This document shows positions 12,102-24,146 of a stretch of 64,000 nt of DNA, one piece after another; position 1 is the stretch's first letter, and each line of letters starts with the position of its first letter. The translations under genes and the position numbers were made by a program. The DNA is taken from NCBI GenBank assembly GCA_026874595.1, contig CM049317.1:55524118-55588117 (forward strand), given 5' to 3'. The notes below the pieces were generated by a model. The model was given only the letters and a program-made list of their open reading frames with translations, was not told the origin of the DNA and ran no database searches. Source of the DNA: Sipunculus nudus (taxonomy: Eukaryota > Annelida > Sipuncula > Golfingiida > Sipunculidae).

Positions 12102-14179
12102 CAGTGGCGTACCTAAGTGGGCGGGAGGGGATGTCCGCCCCGGGCGGCACATATTGGGGGCGGCATTTCGTGGAATTAGTAAAATGAGTAGCATAAGGAA
12201 TTCCTAAAATATACAATTTTGGCTTTTTTGTCCCTTTCAAGAATTTAGAGATTATCAAGTGGGCAGTGGAACCTACAAAATGATTGGCGAACGATTTGCA
12301 CAATTGGGCGGGGGAGGGAGCATTTCTGTGAATTAGTATAATCAGTGGCATAAAGAGTTCATCATAAATGCAAATTTGGCCTTTATGTCCCATGTTCAAG
12401 TATTCCAGGAATTATAAACTGGACAGTGGAACCTACCAAATGATTAGCGAACGATTTGTAAAAATTTTTTTCATTTCGTGGAATTAGTAAAATGAGTAGC
12501 ATAAGGAATTCCTAAAATATACAATTTTGGCTTTTTTGTCCCTTTCAAGAATTTAGAGATTATCAAGTGGGCAGTGGAACCTACAAAATGATTAGCGAAC
12601 GATTTGCACAATTGGGCGGGGGGGGGAGCATTTCTGTGAATTACTTTAATCAGTGGCATAAGGAGTTCCACAAAAATTACAAATTTGGCCTTTTGTCCCA
12701 TGTTCAAGTATTCCATGCAAGGGTTATAAACTGGACAAACCTACAAAATGATCAGCGAACGATTTGCACATTTTCGGGGGCGGTATTTCTGGGATTTAGT
12801 ATAATCAGTGGCATAAGGAGTTCCACAAAAATTACAAATTTGGCCTTTTTGTCCCATGTTCAAGTATTCGAGGGGTTATAAACTGGACAGTGGAACCTAC
12901 AGAATGATTAGCGAACGAATTGTACATTTGTGGGGGCGACATTATTGGGATTTGGTATAATCAGTGGCATAAGGAGTTCCTCAAAAAGTTCAAATTTGGC
13001 CTTTTTGTCCATTTCAAAAAATTTCAGGGATTAAAAACTGGGCAGTGGAACCTACAGAATGATTAGCGAACGAATTGTACATTTGTTGGGGCGGCATTAT
13101 TGGGATTTGGTATAATCAGTGGCATAAGGAGTTCCTCAAAAAGTTCAAATTTGGCCTTTTTGTCCATTTCAAAGAATTTCAGGGATTAAAAACTGGGCAG
13201 TGGAACCAACCAAATTATTTGCAGACGATCTCTATAGAGCTATAAGCAAAAAAAAAAAATACATATCTGTAGTTATTCTTTGTTAGATCTGTGGTCTTGC
13301 AATGTACAATTGTTGTATATTGTGACAAATCATTTGAAATTAAATTATAATATATATTTAAATTATATCATTACTTGAAATTTATTTAAATGCTTTATTG
13401 AATAACAAATAGTCAGAGGTTCATAAATAAATCTCGCAAAGTGCAAAATCACTATAATTCTAAAATGATTTTGATGTAGCCTTGAATTAAAGTATGCTTT
13501 TAACTTTGAGGATATTTTAATTGAACAAAGTCAGTTTTTCCAAACATTGGATATTTTATATGAAAATATATTAAACATACCCTGCCTACGTATGTAGGCT
13601 TAAATCATGAATTACGCTTTTATAGTAAAGACCAAAGTACCTTGCATGCAGCAGTACCTTGCATATCTCAATAGCTCTTTTAGGTGTACCTGCTGTCATA
13701 TGCGATAACAAGAGGTGGAATTATAGATGTGACAAGGTATTTATATGCGTTGAGAATGGAATAACACTCACCAAATAAAGTTTTTCCCCAAGTTAAGTAT
13801 AAAGTAATTATGAATTGTGTTTACATGAATGATAAAAGATCAATTCCCACATTATATGTGTATCCTGCAGTGTAATATGTTTATAGTTACAATTTATTCG
13901 TTTTATTCCTTTCTGTTCACTTCATAATGAAATATACTTGTTTGAACTTCGAATGATCTTTTGATTTAAATTAGCAAAGAGACGTCTGCTCTTTAATATG
14001 TGGCGGAAGAATTCCCTGCCAGTGAATCCATATAAGTGCGTTGTTGTCAAATACAAGCCTATAACAAGGACATTTGCCACGATATTTTTCAATATGTTAT
14101 CCAGTTTTGTAATCTTTTGTTAGAGGGGCGGCAATTTCTAAGACCGCCCCGGGCGGCAATGAGGCGAGGTACGCCGCTG
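12102..14179. mobile_element. hAT-like non-autonomous DNA transposon (about 2.08 kb)
   Basis: The left end reads CAGTGGCGTACCTAAG and the right end, read on the other strand, CAGCGGCGTACCTCGC. Both are followed by a CCGCCC-GGGCGG palindromic segment. CAGTGGCGTA-type termini are typical of hAT elements. It sits between G homopolymers (12090-12101 and 14181-14205), so an 8-bp target duplication cannot be read with certainty; the base just outside the right end is A rather than G. There is no transposase. The interior is a seven-unit ~155-bp tandem array plus about 900 bp of AT-rich sequence. Confidence 0.6.
12165..13225 (+). repeat. Seven-unit tandem array, period about 155 bp
   Basis: Using the GCATAAGG/GCATAAAG anchor, units occur at 12191, 12348, 12499, 12657, 12811, 12967 and 13122 (spacings 157, 151, 158, 154, 156, 155). 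Each unit carries a G-rich GGGGCGGCATT-like start, the GCATAAGGA-TTCC anchor, a TTTGGC-TTTTTGTCC segment and a GGGCAGTGGAACC segment. Units 1-2 and 3-4 are most alike as pairs, suggesting a two-unit duplication. The unit start resembles the element's own subterminal sequence. Confidence 0.85.
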
Positions 14180-14204
14180 AGGGGGGGGGGGGGGGGGGGG
14201 GGGG

Positions 14205-14274
14205 GCTCGTCCGGGATTCGAACACTTGTGGATGGCGCACATGTCCAGCGTTCCAACCGCTTTGCTAGAAGAGC
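14205..14274 (-). tRNA. tRNA-like sequence, probably a SINE head or tRNA pseudogene
   Basis: On the minus strand there is an A-box-like TAGCAAAGCGGTTGG and a B box TGTTCGAATCCC at normal spacing, within about 70 nt. The ends can form a 7-bp acceptor stem with one mismatch (GCTCTTC with GACGAGC). The anticodon arm pairs poorly and lacks U33, so a functional tRNA is unlikely. It abuts a G25 run on the plus strand. Confidence 0.45.
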
Positions 14275-14678
14275 AAGCTTCACTAGCGAGACATTTCGGT
14301 CCGCTTTTATGTCACCCCGTAACATAAGTAAAAACCGACCAAAGGCAAATGTAATAGGAGTTGTTCTGCCTCTACGGGACATTCTGAATATTGCTGCTGC
14401 AGCAGCTATGAGCTATGAAAGGTTCACAATGCCACTTCAGCAAAGCAAGTTAGAGTCAAGAACATCGAACCCACCGTCAACTTGACCAGATAGTAGCAAC
14501 ATTGACAACAACAATGAATTGCCGGGACTTATTCCTTCATAATTACGAAGGACTCGTTTTTATTTTTTTATAAAAACTCGTTTTATAAAATTCGTTTTTC
14601 CGAAATTTAAAATAAGGAACGAAATTTACCTCGATTAACTGTTTCGCTGCTTTTGAAAGGAAAATAGGATTAAGGATG

Positions 14679-14736
<58 letters not shown>

Positions 14737-15028
14737 TACGTTGATAATGATACGCCTAATGTCCTGGCAGTATCCCCCATTCGGATATTCGAGGTTCCAC
14801 TGTATAATATAAATATAGAAAATAATGTATATGTAGTTTACTGCAGTATTGATACAATCGATATTGAGCAAAAATGGTTACTGGGTTTTAGCCAGCAATG
14901 GTTTGTCGGTTTTGCCTGTCCTTTTAGCCAGCAATGTTTTGTCGGTTTTGCCTGTAAAATGTTTAGAAATGTTTCACATAGTTTTAAAGATTAAATTAAT
15001 TAATGAAATTGCCTTACGAAAGCGGATG
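14275..15028. other. No recognisable gene; contains TA/TG microsatellite
   Basis: Includes an imperfect (TA)n(TG)n tract at 14681-14737. A short direct duplication containing AGCCAGCAATG-TTTGTCGGTTTTGCCTGT occurs at about 14891-14955. No supported genes. Confidence 0.4.
14681..14737. repeat. (TA)n(TG)n microsatellite
   Basis: About 44 bp of TA followed by TG units. Confidence 0.95.
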
Positions 15029-15216
15029 CAGGGGAGGGGTCCAGGGGCACTAGACCCCACCCCTTTTTCAGCCATGGCAACCTTTTTCAATGGTAAGAGG
15101 CCAATTTTTTTCGGCCTGGACCCCGCCCCCTTTCCGCACCTGGCGACTTTATTTTAGGTTTTACCATTAGTCCAGGGTTGGACACCTCCTTATTCTAAAT
15201 CCTGGATCCGCCCCTG
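15029..15216. mobile_element. Short hAT-type MITE, diverged
   Basis: The right end read outward-in is CAGGGGCGGATCCAGGATTT, a common hAT MITE terminus, and the left end is CAGGGGAGGGGTCCAGGGGC. The length is 188 bp. No clear 8-bp target duplication is visible, so the left boundary may be off or decayed. Confidence 0.5.
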
Positions 15217-17810
15217 CTTACTATAAATATATGATATAGACTCTTTGAAATAGTCCCAATGATTAAGGGCAAACTATTTCATTGCAATGTCTACAGTCAT
15301 TATATATACAGAGCTTTGTGTTTAATCAGCAATAGTAGTTTTGTCTTTACACAGTATTTACACAATATTTCATCTTTTTTATCATGAATTATTTAAAAAA
15401 ACATATTTGACACATGGCCTAGTACCAATGTCCGCACAGATTCAAATATCACCAAGCTATACAGAAATTTATCAACATGATCGGAGAGACAAAAATAATC
15501 TTATCGGGGTTTTACAATGTCGGATGACTTTTTCTAAATGTTTTTATATATATAACTGACTTTGATTTATTAGGGGTTACTGTGGGGTTGTACTGCATAT
15601 GGGATAATGACCAATTTGAATACCAGGCCGGATAGTGTGCTATCCCTTACGTATCTAAAATCCTGTTACAGAGTAGGACATGTGCTGTCTTGTAATACAT
15701 GATTAATGGCCAGGAACACTAAGCAATCCTGAAGGCTTAAAATGCTTAAAGCCAAGCCCTCACGATAGGCCTCAATGTCTCTAAACAACTTCACTTTTTC
15801 AGCTTGGTCGGTATCTGTGGCTTGTCTACAAACAGTCAGATTGCATTAATACACACAGATTGTTGCGATGTCCAAATGAGCAACCTGTTGTGTCAAGAAT
15901 ATTATGAGGCTCTTATGGAGCATTTATCAGTCAAGTTGCAGTCCTCAGTTGAAACGTTTCAAATCCCTTATGTGACCTGCTAAAAACTTTACTGCATTGA
16001 ATGAATTTTTCCTTGCCAAAAAGGGATGACCTTTGCTGGTACGCTGGCAATTTGTCCTGAATTGAGGATAAGGTATAATCCTCTTGGTCGTCGTCATCAA
16101 TTTCAATATAACATTATCGGAGCAGCCCTTGCATGCAAAAGGAGACCGCAACGGCACCGAACGGGTATTGAAAAACGAAAGTGAAACTGACATTTGGCAC
16201 AGATACATTAAGGCCATTAGTTTACTGGTATCCAGAGGCAAAGTAATTCCTATAAGACAGGTTAATTATAAATAGGGGCGGGTTTAGAGGGGGCCCGGGG
16301 TGCAAACACTCTTTTTCCCTTTTTTTAAATAAGTTTATTCAGGAAAATATACATAAAAACAAAACGAGCAGTAGGAAGATTTTCCCCTCTTCCCAAAGAG
16401 TAATGGATATACAATTATCATTGAAAAAATGAAGGAAAAAAATTAATTATAATAAAAAATATAAAAATGTCAAATAGGATAATACAGGATTTACAGCGGC
16501 GCCGGATTATCCGTGCAGCATGCTGAACTCTGCAACTCTGCATGTACTCTTTGTTGCAGGGGCGAAGGCACCCCCACCCCGGTCTAAGGCCGACTTTGCA
16601 TGTCAATTGATGATAAACTTTCCAGACAATAGATATCTTACCGTTACTATAGGACAGTGAACACATGAAACTGTTGGTCATGTTTACATCTTGATAAATC
16701 ACTATGATTGTTCATATTATCGATCCTGGGGCCGTTATTTCTAATTTTTTTTTCATGAAATAAGGGATAATGAATCATGCATCTAAATTAAATGATTTCA
16801 AAGTTAACCTGATTGTAAAAATTTGACACATTTTCACCAATTATCAATTTTTATTTATGCTATATCAACTTTTTTCTCTTTTATTTATATTAAAACTGCT
16901 TCATGAATATTGAAGTTCAGGGCAGATTCTCCTCAGAGTCTAAATTATCTTAATTAGATTTTAATCTCGACAGTTTGGAACTAACATGAAATTTTACATA
17001 TTAGTATAGCGGTTGAGCCCCGGATAAAGAAATGGTTAAATGGGGAGGAATATAGAACGAATGCAGCGTGTAACCATTGCAGAATAATTGCCGTATCATT
17101 GCAAAATATAATGTAAAAGCACTTAATACTGATTTTAAATGGGAGTATTGGTAGAAATAATATCAAGACAGCTGCATTGAACTCACAGAGTTATCGTCAG
17201 TTTCTTCTAAAGCGGGCGCGTGTCACATATGTAAAGTATATATCGGGGCGTCACTACAATTTGCATGTAACGGGTTTAGATCGAACTGTGGCAAGTCAAT
17301 TAAGGGGTCACAATACGGGGTTTTTTTTACGAATAATAAACAGAGTCTTCTCTCATCTTTATTCCAATTTTCCCGATATTTCGGACGACATTTTTTAAAT
17401 GTAGTAGGATTTCGAGACCAAATCTATCTCAACATTAATAATCTTTAGTTCCAGAGTACACGAAATTCGATTTTTCGCCTATAAAGAAATTTATGTAGTC
17501 AGCCCATGTCCATCCTTCACGTGCTATAAAAGTCTTTATTTTCCTCCTGGAAAATGAAAAACTGCAGTCGTTTCCATAAGCTAACACACATATATTTTGT
17601 TGAATAAAGGTGTAAGTACCTTCAAAAAGTTTACCCAACGCATATGTTTCGGACCAGGGAAGAACTCATTTATTGCTTCGCTAGTAGGTGTCGCCGGTTC
17701 GGTATGAAAGGTCAATTACCATTTGTGCATAAGGAGTCCCTACTTTATCCAAAACCTGCACCACTAAGCTTATTCCGATTCAAACAGCAAAATACTATTT
17801 CTTTCTTTGT
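15217..17810. other. No recognisable gene; possible MITE ends
   Basis: A GGGGCGGGTTTAGAGGGGGC segment at about 16275-16294 resembles a hAT MITE terminus, followed by a T-rich stretch (16318-16327) that could be the reversed poly-A of a retroelement. No complete element or exon could be defined. Confidence 0.3.
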
Positions 17811-17960
17811 GGAGGTAACCGCCTGAATTTTGAATGGAAACGTAACACTAGCTTACCACGTCTGCAGAATTCTATTTCGCTTTGGGACTGCTTGACAGGG
17901 CGGAAGCACTAGCTTTCCCTGATTAATACCCTGATGTCACGCTAGACCGGTGTCTACCGT
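17811..17960 (-). repeat. SINE family S, 3' fragment
   Basis: Begins with GGAGGTAACCGCC, which is the reverse complement of the 3' end shared by this family at 32156, 39762 and 62528. It then shows diverged body segments (AGAATTCTATTTCGCTTTGG). The tRNA head is absent. Confidence 0.45.
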
Positions 17961-20900
17961 AACAGCGGCTCCTGGTTTTGTAATGTACCCAATCACCGGG
18001 CCAGGGCCTTTCGTAAATGGGTTAGTTAAGAATCGATTGAAGTTACTTATACACGAATTAACCCAGGAATACGGGCCGAGAAAAAAATATTCCGGGAAAA
18101 AAATGAAAACAAAAATGTTGCAGCATACCACGGCTGACTACGTCTTTCGCTCCTCCGGACGGAACAAAATAAATATCAGATTTTTTAGAAAATTCTTCAA
18201 AATTTGTGAATTTTATGCGTAAGAATCTTTCGGGGTGGTGGTCAACGACCATCCCATTCAAACATCCCAAGCGTGTATGCTTGATGGGCAAAAACTAGAT
18301 CATCTCATGTCATGGAATATGGGCTGAATAAGTGAAAGCATACACGGGTTGGAAAGCATCCAACGATTGGACCCCTTTATGAAGGAGGCATTTCTTAGTT
18401 CAAAATAAACTATAAAGAAAAACTAACAATGGAGGAGGGTAAGATTAAGGATTCCTCCTCGTGCTTTTCCTGACTGAATTGTTCCCTCCCAGTTCAATTA
18501 CGTTATCCTCAGTCCAATTGTAGTCATATTAAACTAAAAGAGGTAACATTAATTCAGGATCTGTCCAGCATTTGGGCTTAAATTATATATACTACAAAAT
18601 CCAGATATCCAGCTGGGATTAGAAATCGAAGCCATTTTAGAATAAAAGAAAGATATGTCAATTACGGCGCTGTATGGCGGCTATGGCTATTCAAGGCATA
18701 ACCTTTAAAGGGAACAGCTTGCAGTTTCAAATGTGTCTGGTGTCAAGCTACGTTTCTCAACAGACCTCTTAGGTCATATAATAGACTTGAAAACCTTTGA
18801 AAAGATACACCAGCATTACAAGTATCTGAATGTTGTCAGTAAATGGCCAGGTCACATAAACTGTTTTTTTTACATAAGAAAGCCAAAATAATTGCTGTTA
18901 GATAAAACATTTAGAAAATTTACAGTCAGGTTTTAGCATATCAGAATCTCATTTTGCACAAATGTATCTTTTATTTCCGAAATGTTAGAAATGTTAGCTT
19001 AGGGACAGGCGCTCGAATACTTATTACTAGTTAAAGAATGTAAATGAAACAGCAAAAAGTTAGAATCTTATTTGCAACTGCTCTGCTTCCAATAAGAACA
19101 GACCCGCACTGAATTTTTGCAGCCTTGTGATAAGGCTGTCACAACTCTGCTGAGCACCAGTTTATATATGTCTTATTTTCAGCCAATGACAAAAAGTTGA
19201 CAAAAAATGTGTGCGGTACGTTCTACTCTTAATGGATACAGGGCAGCTGCAAAAGAAGATTCAGCATTGTGGAATTTATTACGCTTCCGAGGCAGCAGAA
19301 ATATGGCTTTTCTAAAGAAACTAATGAATTTACCACTGCCTGAAATGACTGGTTATGTTGGACTTCGACACTAGGTGGCTGGTCGGTGTCTGTTGAAAAA
19401 CATCGTGCGTATGATGTGACTAGCAGACAACCAAATGTCAGTTAACAACCACTAGAGAGGCAACATGGCTGCGCTCCAAGCGCCGCTTTATTAAGGTATG
19501 TTTCAAAACTTTGCAACCGTTTTTGGCATTATTAGCTATTATTAATTAGCAAACATAGTAGGTTATCTGGACCACTGATGAACACGCTCTGATAACAATG
19601 TAAATACCTTATCGCATCAGTTTTGTGTAGCGTTATTTTCTCGAGATAAATGGGGAACAGCCATATTTGCCATAAATCATGTGAACATTTCAGCCAGTCA
19701 TGGAGGATGTTACTTCCAGCAGCTGGTCTCATCTTATTGGTCCAACATACACGTCATCCATTGGAGTAATGTGAAATCGATTTCAAAATACCCACCGGGG
19801 GGGGGGGGTTACCTGAATTGGGAAAACCTGAAGCTTTTAAACCGGTATCGTGAATTTAGTTACAGCCTCACAGACCAAGGACTTAGACAGGAATCTCGCC
19901 ATTATAAAGTGTATGAATTTCATTGCTTGTAATTTGAAATTTGACTAAAATTGATACGGCTTGATACGACATCTATCAACTTCTTCAAAGTAAAATTTCA
20001 CACTTCCGCCAGAGGTCGTGCCCCATAAGTAATTTAAGGTAGCTCCCAATATTGTATATTGTTCCGTCGGGCACAAACCTTTTTTTTCTAAAAATCATTA
20101 ATTCCTATTCGGAAAAGCAGTAGGGGATCCCAAACTACCTCGAGGTCAAACTTTTTACTCGATCAGTGTTTCGTTCTATCTCAAATGCATTTCATATGTG
20201 AACCTCAGATGTCGTCAGAGCATCCATGTGAGCATCATAGTTATAGTGTATACACGTATTTTACTTTTATGCGTGTATTTCTTTATATTTTATATTTATA
20301 TTATACCTTAATTTCCATATTGTTTATATAATTAGTATTTATAATATCAAATGTTATTTATTTATATATCGACGGTTTAAACGGTTAAGTAGATCCTCGA
20401 AAATTCCTTCAGATAATTCTGTTTTCAGCTTAAATTATGGGAAAATTGGAAACTGTTTTCTTGGTTCGGGTCCATGGGGTTCGTGCATTACACACTGCCG
20501 GGTATCGCTGGTCAACTAGTAAAATTACTGTCCGCAAGAGTGATCAAGCGTAATCGAGCTTAGTGTTTATCTTTAAATGTTAATTTTAGTGAATGAGGGT
20601 ACAAGTGCCCAGAAGAAGGGATATAGAGAAAGACGACAAAAGACTTCTAAAGAAAATCACTTCAAAGACCAAACACTGTTTTTTTTTTCAATTTTTGCGG
20701 ATACAGATACTTTTTTATTAAACTTATTGATCGAAATCATTTAATTATTTAATGCTGATCAAAATACGCAAGTTGCCTCCGTTAGATCTTCAGCGAAAAT
20801 GTATTATATTCTGAGGCTGGCCTTACCTCTAAATAAATAATTAGTCTGCACGTCACCACTCTCAGAGAATATCAACGATACGTCATTTTTATTGAATTTG

Positions 20901-21724
20901 TAAATTTGCGGAATTTTAATTATTTGAGCATGCCCTGTAATGCTGTAATAATAAATATGTCAACATCATAATCATCTTACGTATTACTACATAATGTGGA
21001 CGAATGCCCATACAATAACATTTCTGTCGAAGAGAATTTCTTGTTAACCTTTACACACGTTATCCATTTCATGAAATGGCCCCTGCTTTACTAAAGCCAG
21101 GGGCCCTATGCATCCTTAATCCGCCCCTGCAAATATGTATAGTTGTTCGAGGATATATGAACTGGTGGAAGCCCATTAGAAAACAAGAGTATCTTACCAT
21201 TGGGTACATAAAGCTGCAGTAACTTACAAGCGCGTCTCTTAACGAGTACTGGAAGCTAGGGCAGCAACGGACCTTTTGTAAAAAGTTATTACGTAATAGG
21301 CAATGTTTTGCAAAATCTCCGCGATTGAACTAATTCAAACTTGGAGACCTTACATTCGTGAAATAAAGACGTAAAAAGAAAAACCAATGCTTCTTTAAAA
21401 AAGAACTCCAAGCACTGTCTGTCAGTAAATGGCCAGGTAATGTTATCATTTTTTCAAGATTTCCAATCATGCCAAGAATATTACAGTGTTATAGAGTTTT
21501 TATCGGACCGTTTGCATTGTCAAGTTTAGTTACATAAAACAACCTCAGTGATCAGATTAAAAGAATGAGCAGCTTAATTACTTTGTTCTGAGCTTCTCAT
21601 AAATAGATTTTTTATGAAATGTCAGAAATTCCTCGTGTTATCTTCTCGGAACCCGCCCATGTCAATATGGAATTATCGTAGCAACTCATTGCTATCATTT
21701 TATGATAGGTTTCCGTTGGTAATT
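17961..21724. other. No recognisable gene
   Basis: AT-rich. Contains a G12 run at 19797-19808, a copy of the CTTCCGCCAGAGGTCGTG word at about 20004, and a hAT-MITE-like end (TTAATCCGCCCCTG) at about 21117-21130. No exon or RNA gene I can support. Confidence 0.35.
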
Positions 21725-21901
21725 AATATGACAAGGGGACGACATGATAATAACAGGATTATTTTTGCTTAAAAGTTAAAAACAATTGAATAAAAGTGAA
21801 TTTTAATGAAAATTTTATTTTATTTTTCTGAAATATTCGATCGGCCAATTTCAAATGAAAATAAATATTTTTAAGACGATGGGTCAAAACTGACGCGCGC
21901 G
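21725..21901 (+). repeat. Truncated copy of the MITE at 37141-37409
   Basis: Shares ACATGATAATAACAG-ATT, TTTTGCTT, a T/A-rich interior and the right-end segment GGGT-AAAACTGACGCG with 37141-37409. The left terminal inverted repeat is missing or strongly diverged. Confidence 0.5.
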
Positions 21902-22990
21902 AAATGTAAGCAACCAACTACGGCCACTCGTACGACAACCAAATAGTAACTCCGATTTCTCTAAAACGACTGCCGGTTAGGTACGTAAGCGAAACTGCAC
22001 AACCGATCCCGACTACTGGTACGACGATCTGTCGTGATCACGTGACTGGTACATAGAGAGATACATACACAGGGCTAGGTAAATTTGGATTTGGATTATC
22101 CATGGCAGAAAAAAAATCTACATAGTGGATATAGTGGAGATTTGAATGAAGAACACTCTCAATAGAGCATTGTTCGATACTTTTGCTACATATGTCGTAG
22201 GTGATCGTAGGCAATCGGAGTCATGTGTCACTGGGTCTTTAAGCAACAAACAACCTACGATTTTGACTGCCTTGCGATTTCAGCATGGCTACGACAGATG
22301 GAACCGCCGTAGGTTTCGCAGTTTTTTTTCATCAATTTGTGGAAAAGTTCGAATATAAAATATATGTTGTATGACAGTCAATGGAAAATTGGTCAGAGCT
22401 GTCTCAGTCTTTTTAAAGCCCAGCATACACTTTACGAAATTTGGATACGATGGGATAGGAAGCAGGATACGACACGAAATCGTGGCTTCTTGGGTTCTTC
22501 TCGCAACGTCTATGTTGAGATCCGATACGACGTCCTACGATATTGGCTTCGTATCGCGTCGTATCGTACAATTGTCGTAAACTATCGCAAACCAGTCGTA
22601 TAGAGATATGTGACTGGGCCCTTAGTGACCACCGACCAATCGTACGGCTGGTCTCTGTGACCTGCGTCCAATCGATTAAATAGTCATTAACGATTAACTG
22701 GATGTAAGGTCCAGTCATACAGAGATGTAGACTAGTAACGACCAGCGTTATTGGTAAGTCAAGGACAATCGTGAGACGATCGTACGACAAGTCCTTGCAT
22801 GTCGTTCACTGGTGCTCGCGAACATTTGGTTGTAAGGAGGTCTTTGATCAGGTGCAATAACCTCTATACGACTGTGGTCGTGGGAATTTGTTGTCTTTAA
22901 ACGTTGGCATATTATCGTTCGACCGTCTTACGATTGTCTTACCAAGTCGCAAACAACAATATCCCTCTACAACAAATGCTCCGACAGAAA
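21902..22990. other. CGTAC/GTACG-word-rich block
   Basis: About 1.1 kb with an unusual density of TCGTA, CGTACGAC, TACGAC and TCGTAGG words on both strands, much richer in CpG than its surroundings. TCGTACGAC occurs at about 21928 and 22782 and TCGTACGG at about 22640. GTGACTGG-CCTT / GTCACTGGGTCTTTA segments near 22227 and 22608 suggest internal duplication. The short ORFs are overlapping and not conserved-looking. It may be an eroded DNA transposon. Confidence 0.4.
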
Positions 22991-23055
22991 GGTGTTTGAG
23001 AGTGATTCATGTTATACAGATTAAAGTCTTATACTAATATGACCGCAACTGTTTT

Positions 23056-23059
<4 letters not shown>

Positions 23060-23123
<64 letters not shown>
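23060..23123. repeat. (TA)n microsatellite at PLE 3' end
   Basis: About 64 bp of perfect TA. It lies just beyond the hammerhead at the 3' side of the minus-strand PLE, and may be the junction of the retroelement with flanking DNA. Confidence 0.95.
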
Positions 23124-23124
<1 letters not shown>

Positions 23125-23148
23125 CTCTGAAGAAAAACAACACTGTTA

Positions 23149-23196
23149 ATTCACAACAGACTGTTTCACGGGATGCGACCCGATCATCAGGTGAAT
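23149..23196 (-). ncRNA. Hammerhead ribozyme (type I, PLE-associated)
   Basis: Read on the minus strand, the order is stem I strand ATTCAC, core CTGATGA, stem II CGGG / CCCG closing a TCGCAT loop, core GAAA, a very short stem III (ACA/TGT around GTC), cleavage triplet GTT, and the second stem I strand GTGAAT. All conserved catalytic-core bases (CUGAnGA and GAA) are present. A T-T mismatch closes the base of stem II where a G-C pair is usual, which could weaken activity. PLEs of many animals are known to carry such minimal hammerheads in their terminal repeats. This one lies about 600 bp downstream of the PLE endonuclease stop codon on the same strand. Confidence 0.8.
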
Positions 23197-23797
23197 GTGG
23201 TTAGAATGAAGCTAACGTCGTGGTTTGAAAAGCCGAGACTTTACGAGATTACGAGATTATGCTTTGTGCGATTCGGGTGGGGGGGGGGGGCATGTGAAAG
23301 ACTGACACTGATCCTATTGTTCTCGGGTGCACAATAGGATTGGTCGGGGTACACGTGCGATACTGGAACATAACAGGGCAGGGCAAAGAGGTTATATAAT
23401 GTAGTAAATAGTAAATATAATACAAAGATATAACCAGGATGCTCAAACAGCATATTGAAATGATTTCTAATAGGGCCTTGGAAGCAGTGAACATATCAGT
23501 AGTATACATATGACATGATAAAAATACACATATACTGTGAAAATACACAATATACAAGGCAAATATACAATATAAAAGGCAAATATACTATACCCATACC
23601 AAGTGGTGCAAGTCTCCTAGCTGAAGGTCGTAAAGCCCATTAGACCAGGATAAAGTAGAACTTTCCTGTCATCCAATGGACTCCACGAGCCAGCAGTGAG
23701 AGAACAACTACCTGAACAAATGAGTCTGCCCAGCGGATCCTCGTTGGGGGGGGGGGGGGGTTGGGTTAAGGGGGCACGCTGAATATTAGTACGAATG

Positions 23798-24146
23798 CTA
23801 GGTTTTAAAATATTTCAGGGTGAATTTGTTTTGATGGCGGCACTTGGAGAGAATTTCAGCTCTTGAGTTCAACAATGATCCAGGGGGGGCCGTAGCTATA
23901 AGTAGCTTTTCAGACAAGCAGAGATCACACTTCCTAGTCCCACAGAAGTAAGGTGCTGCCTTGGCAGATATTTCCCAGGAGAGCTTGTAATTGATATTGT
24001 TGTCTTTTAGTGACCAAATGTGTTTAGACAGTTCAGTGTTTTTAGCGTGGGATCTGTTCCGAAAGGATTGCTTGTGGTTATTATATCTTGTCTTGAAATC
24101 ACCTTCAGTACACCCTATGTAGTGTTTCACGTCATTGTCTGTTTTA
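23798..24146 (-). pseudogene. PLE GIY-YIG endonuclease domain, C-terminal part
   Basis: Minus-strand reading frame of about 115 residues ending in a stop at 23798-23800. It starts with the sequence around KHYIGCTEGDFKTRYNNHK: the YIG strand and the conserved Arg of the GIY-YIG nuclease core. It continues with ELSKHIW-LKD, a CGTRKCDLCLSEK segment and a final SKCRHQNKF-LKYF, all in the order seen in Penelope/Neptune-type endonucleases. The first signature strand (VYKA) lies in the other half, 7.2 kb away. No frameshift is visible within this half. The RT is missing, so it is a non-functional fragment; the function belongs to target-primed retrotransposition. Confidence 0.85.
24141..24146. other. 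Target site duplication, left copy (GTTTTA)
   Basis: Identical to 31394-31399, immediately outside the inverted termini. With one copy counted, the two PLE halves are in the same reading frame, which supports this as the true insertion site. Confidence 0.9.

Larger units (their letters stand above)
23124..24146 (-). mobile_element. Penelope-like element, 3' half
   Basis: Contains the endonuclease coding end, a ~600-bp 3' non-coding region with G12 and G15 runs on the plus strand (23279-23290, 23746-23760) and the hammerhead. The other half of the element is at 31394-31911. The two were separated by the transposon inserted at 24147-31393. The reverse transcriptase domain is absent from both halves, so the PLE was already 5'-truncated. 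Confidence 0.8.

Noticed and set aside
12049-12881. ORFs over the 155-bp tandem array
   Set aside because: Repeated similar peptides arise from the DNA tandem repeat; frames are not maintained between units.
14205-14274. Functional tRNA gene
   Set aside because: A and B boxes are good, but the anticodon arm pairs poorly and lacks U33; better explained as a pseudogene or SINE head.
14036-14485. 149-codon ORF and its antisense partner
   Set aside because: They span a hAT-like end, a poly-G run (giving poly-Gly/poly-Pro) and a tRNA-like sequence.
16266-21130. hAT-MITE-like ends at about 16275 and 21130 as the two ends of one 4.9-kb element
   Set aside because: Each end is degenerate, no target duplication was seen, and nothing between them suggests an element; independent fragments are as likely.
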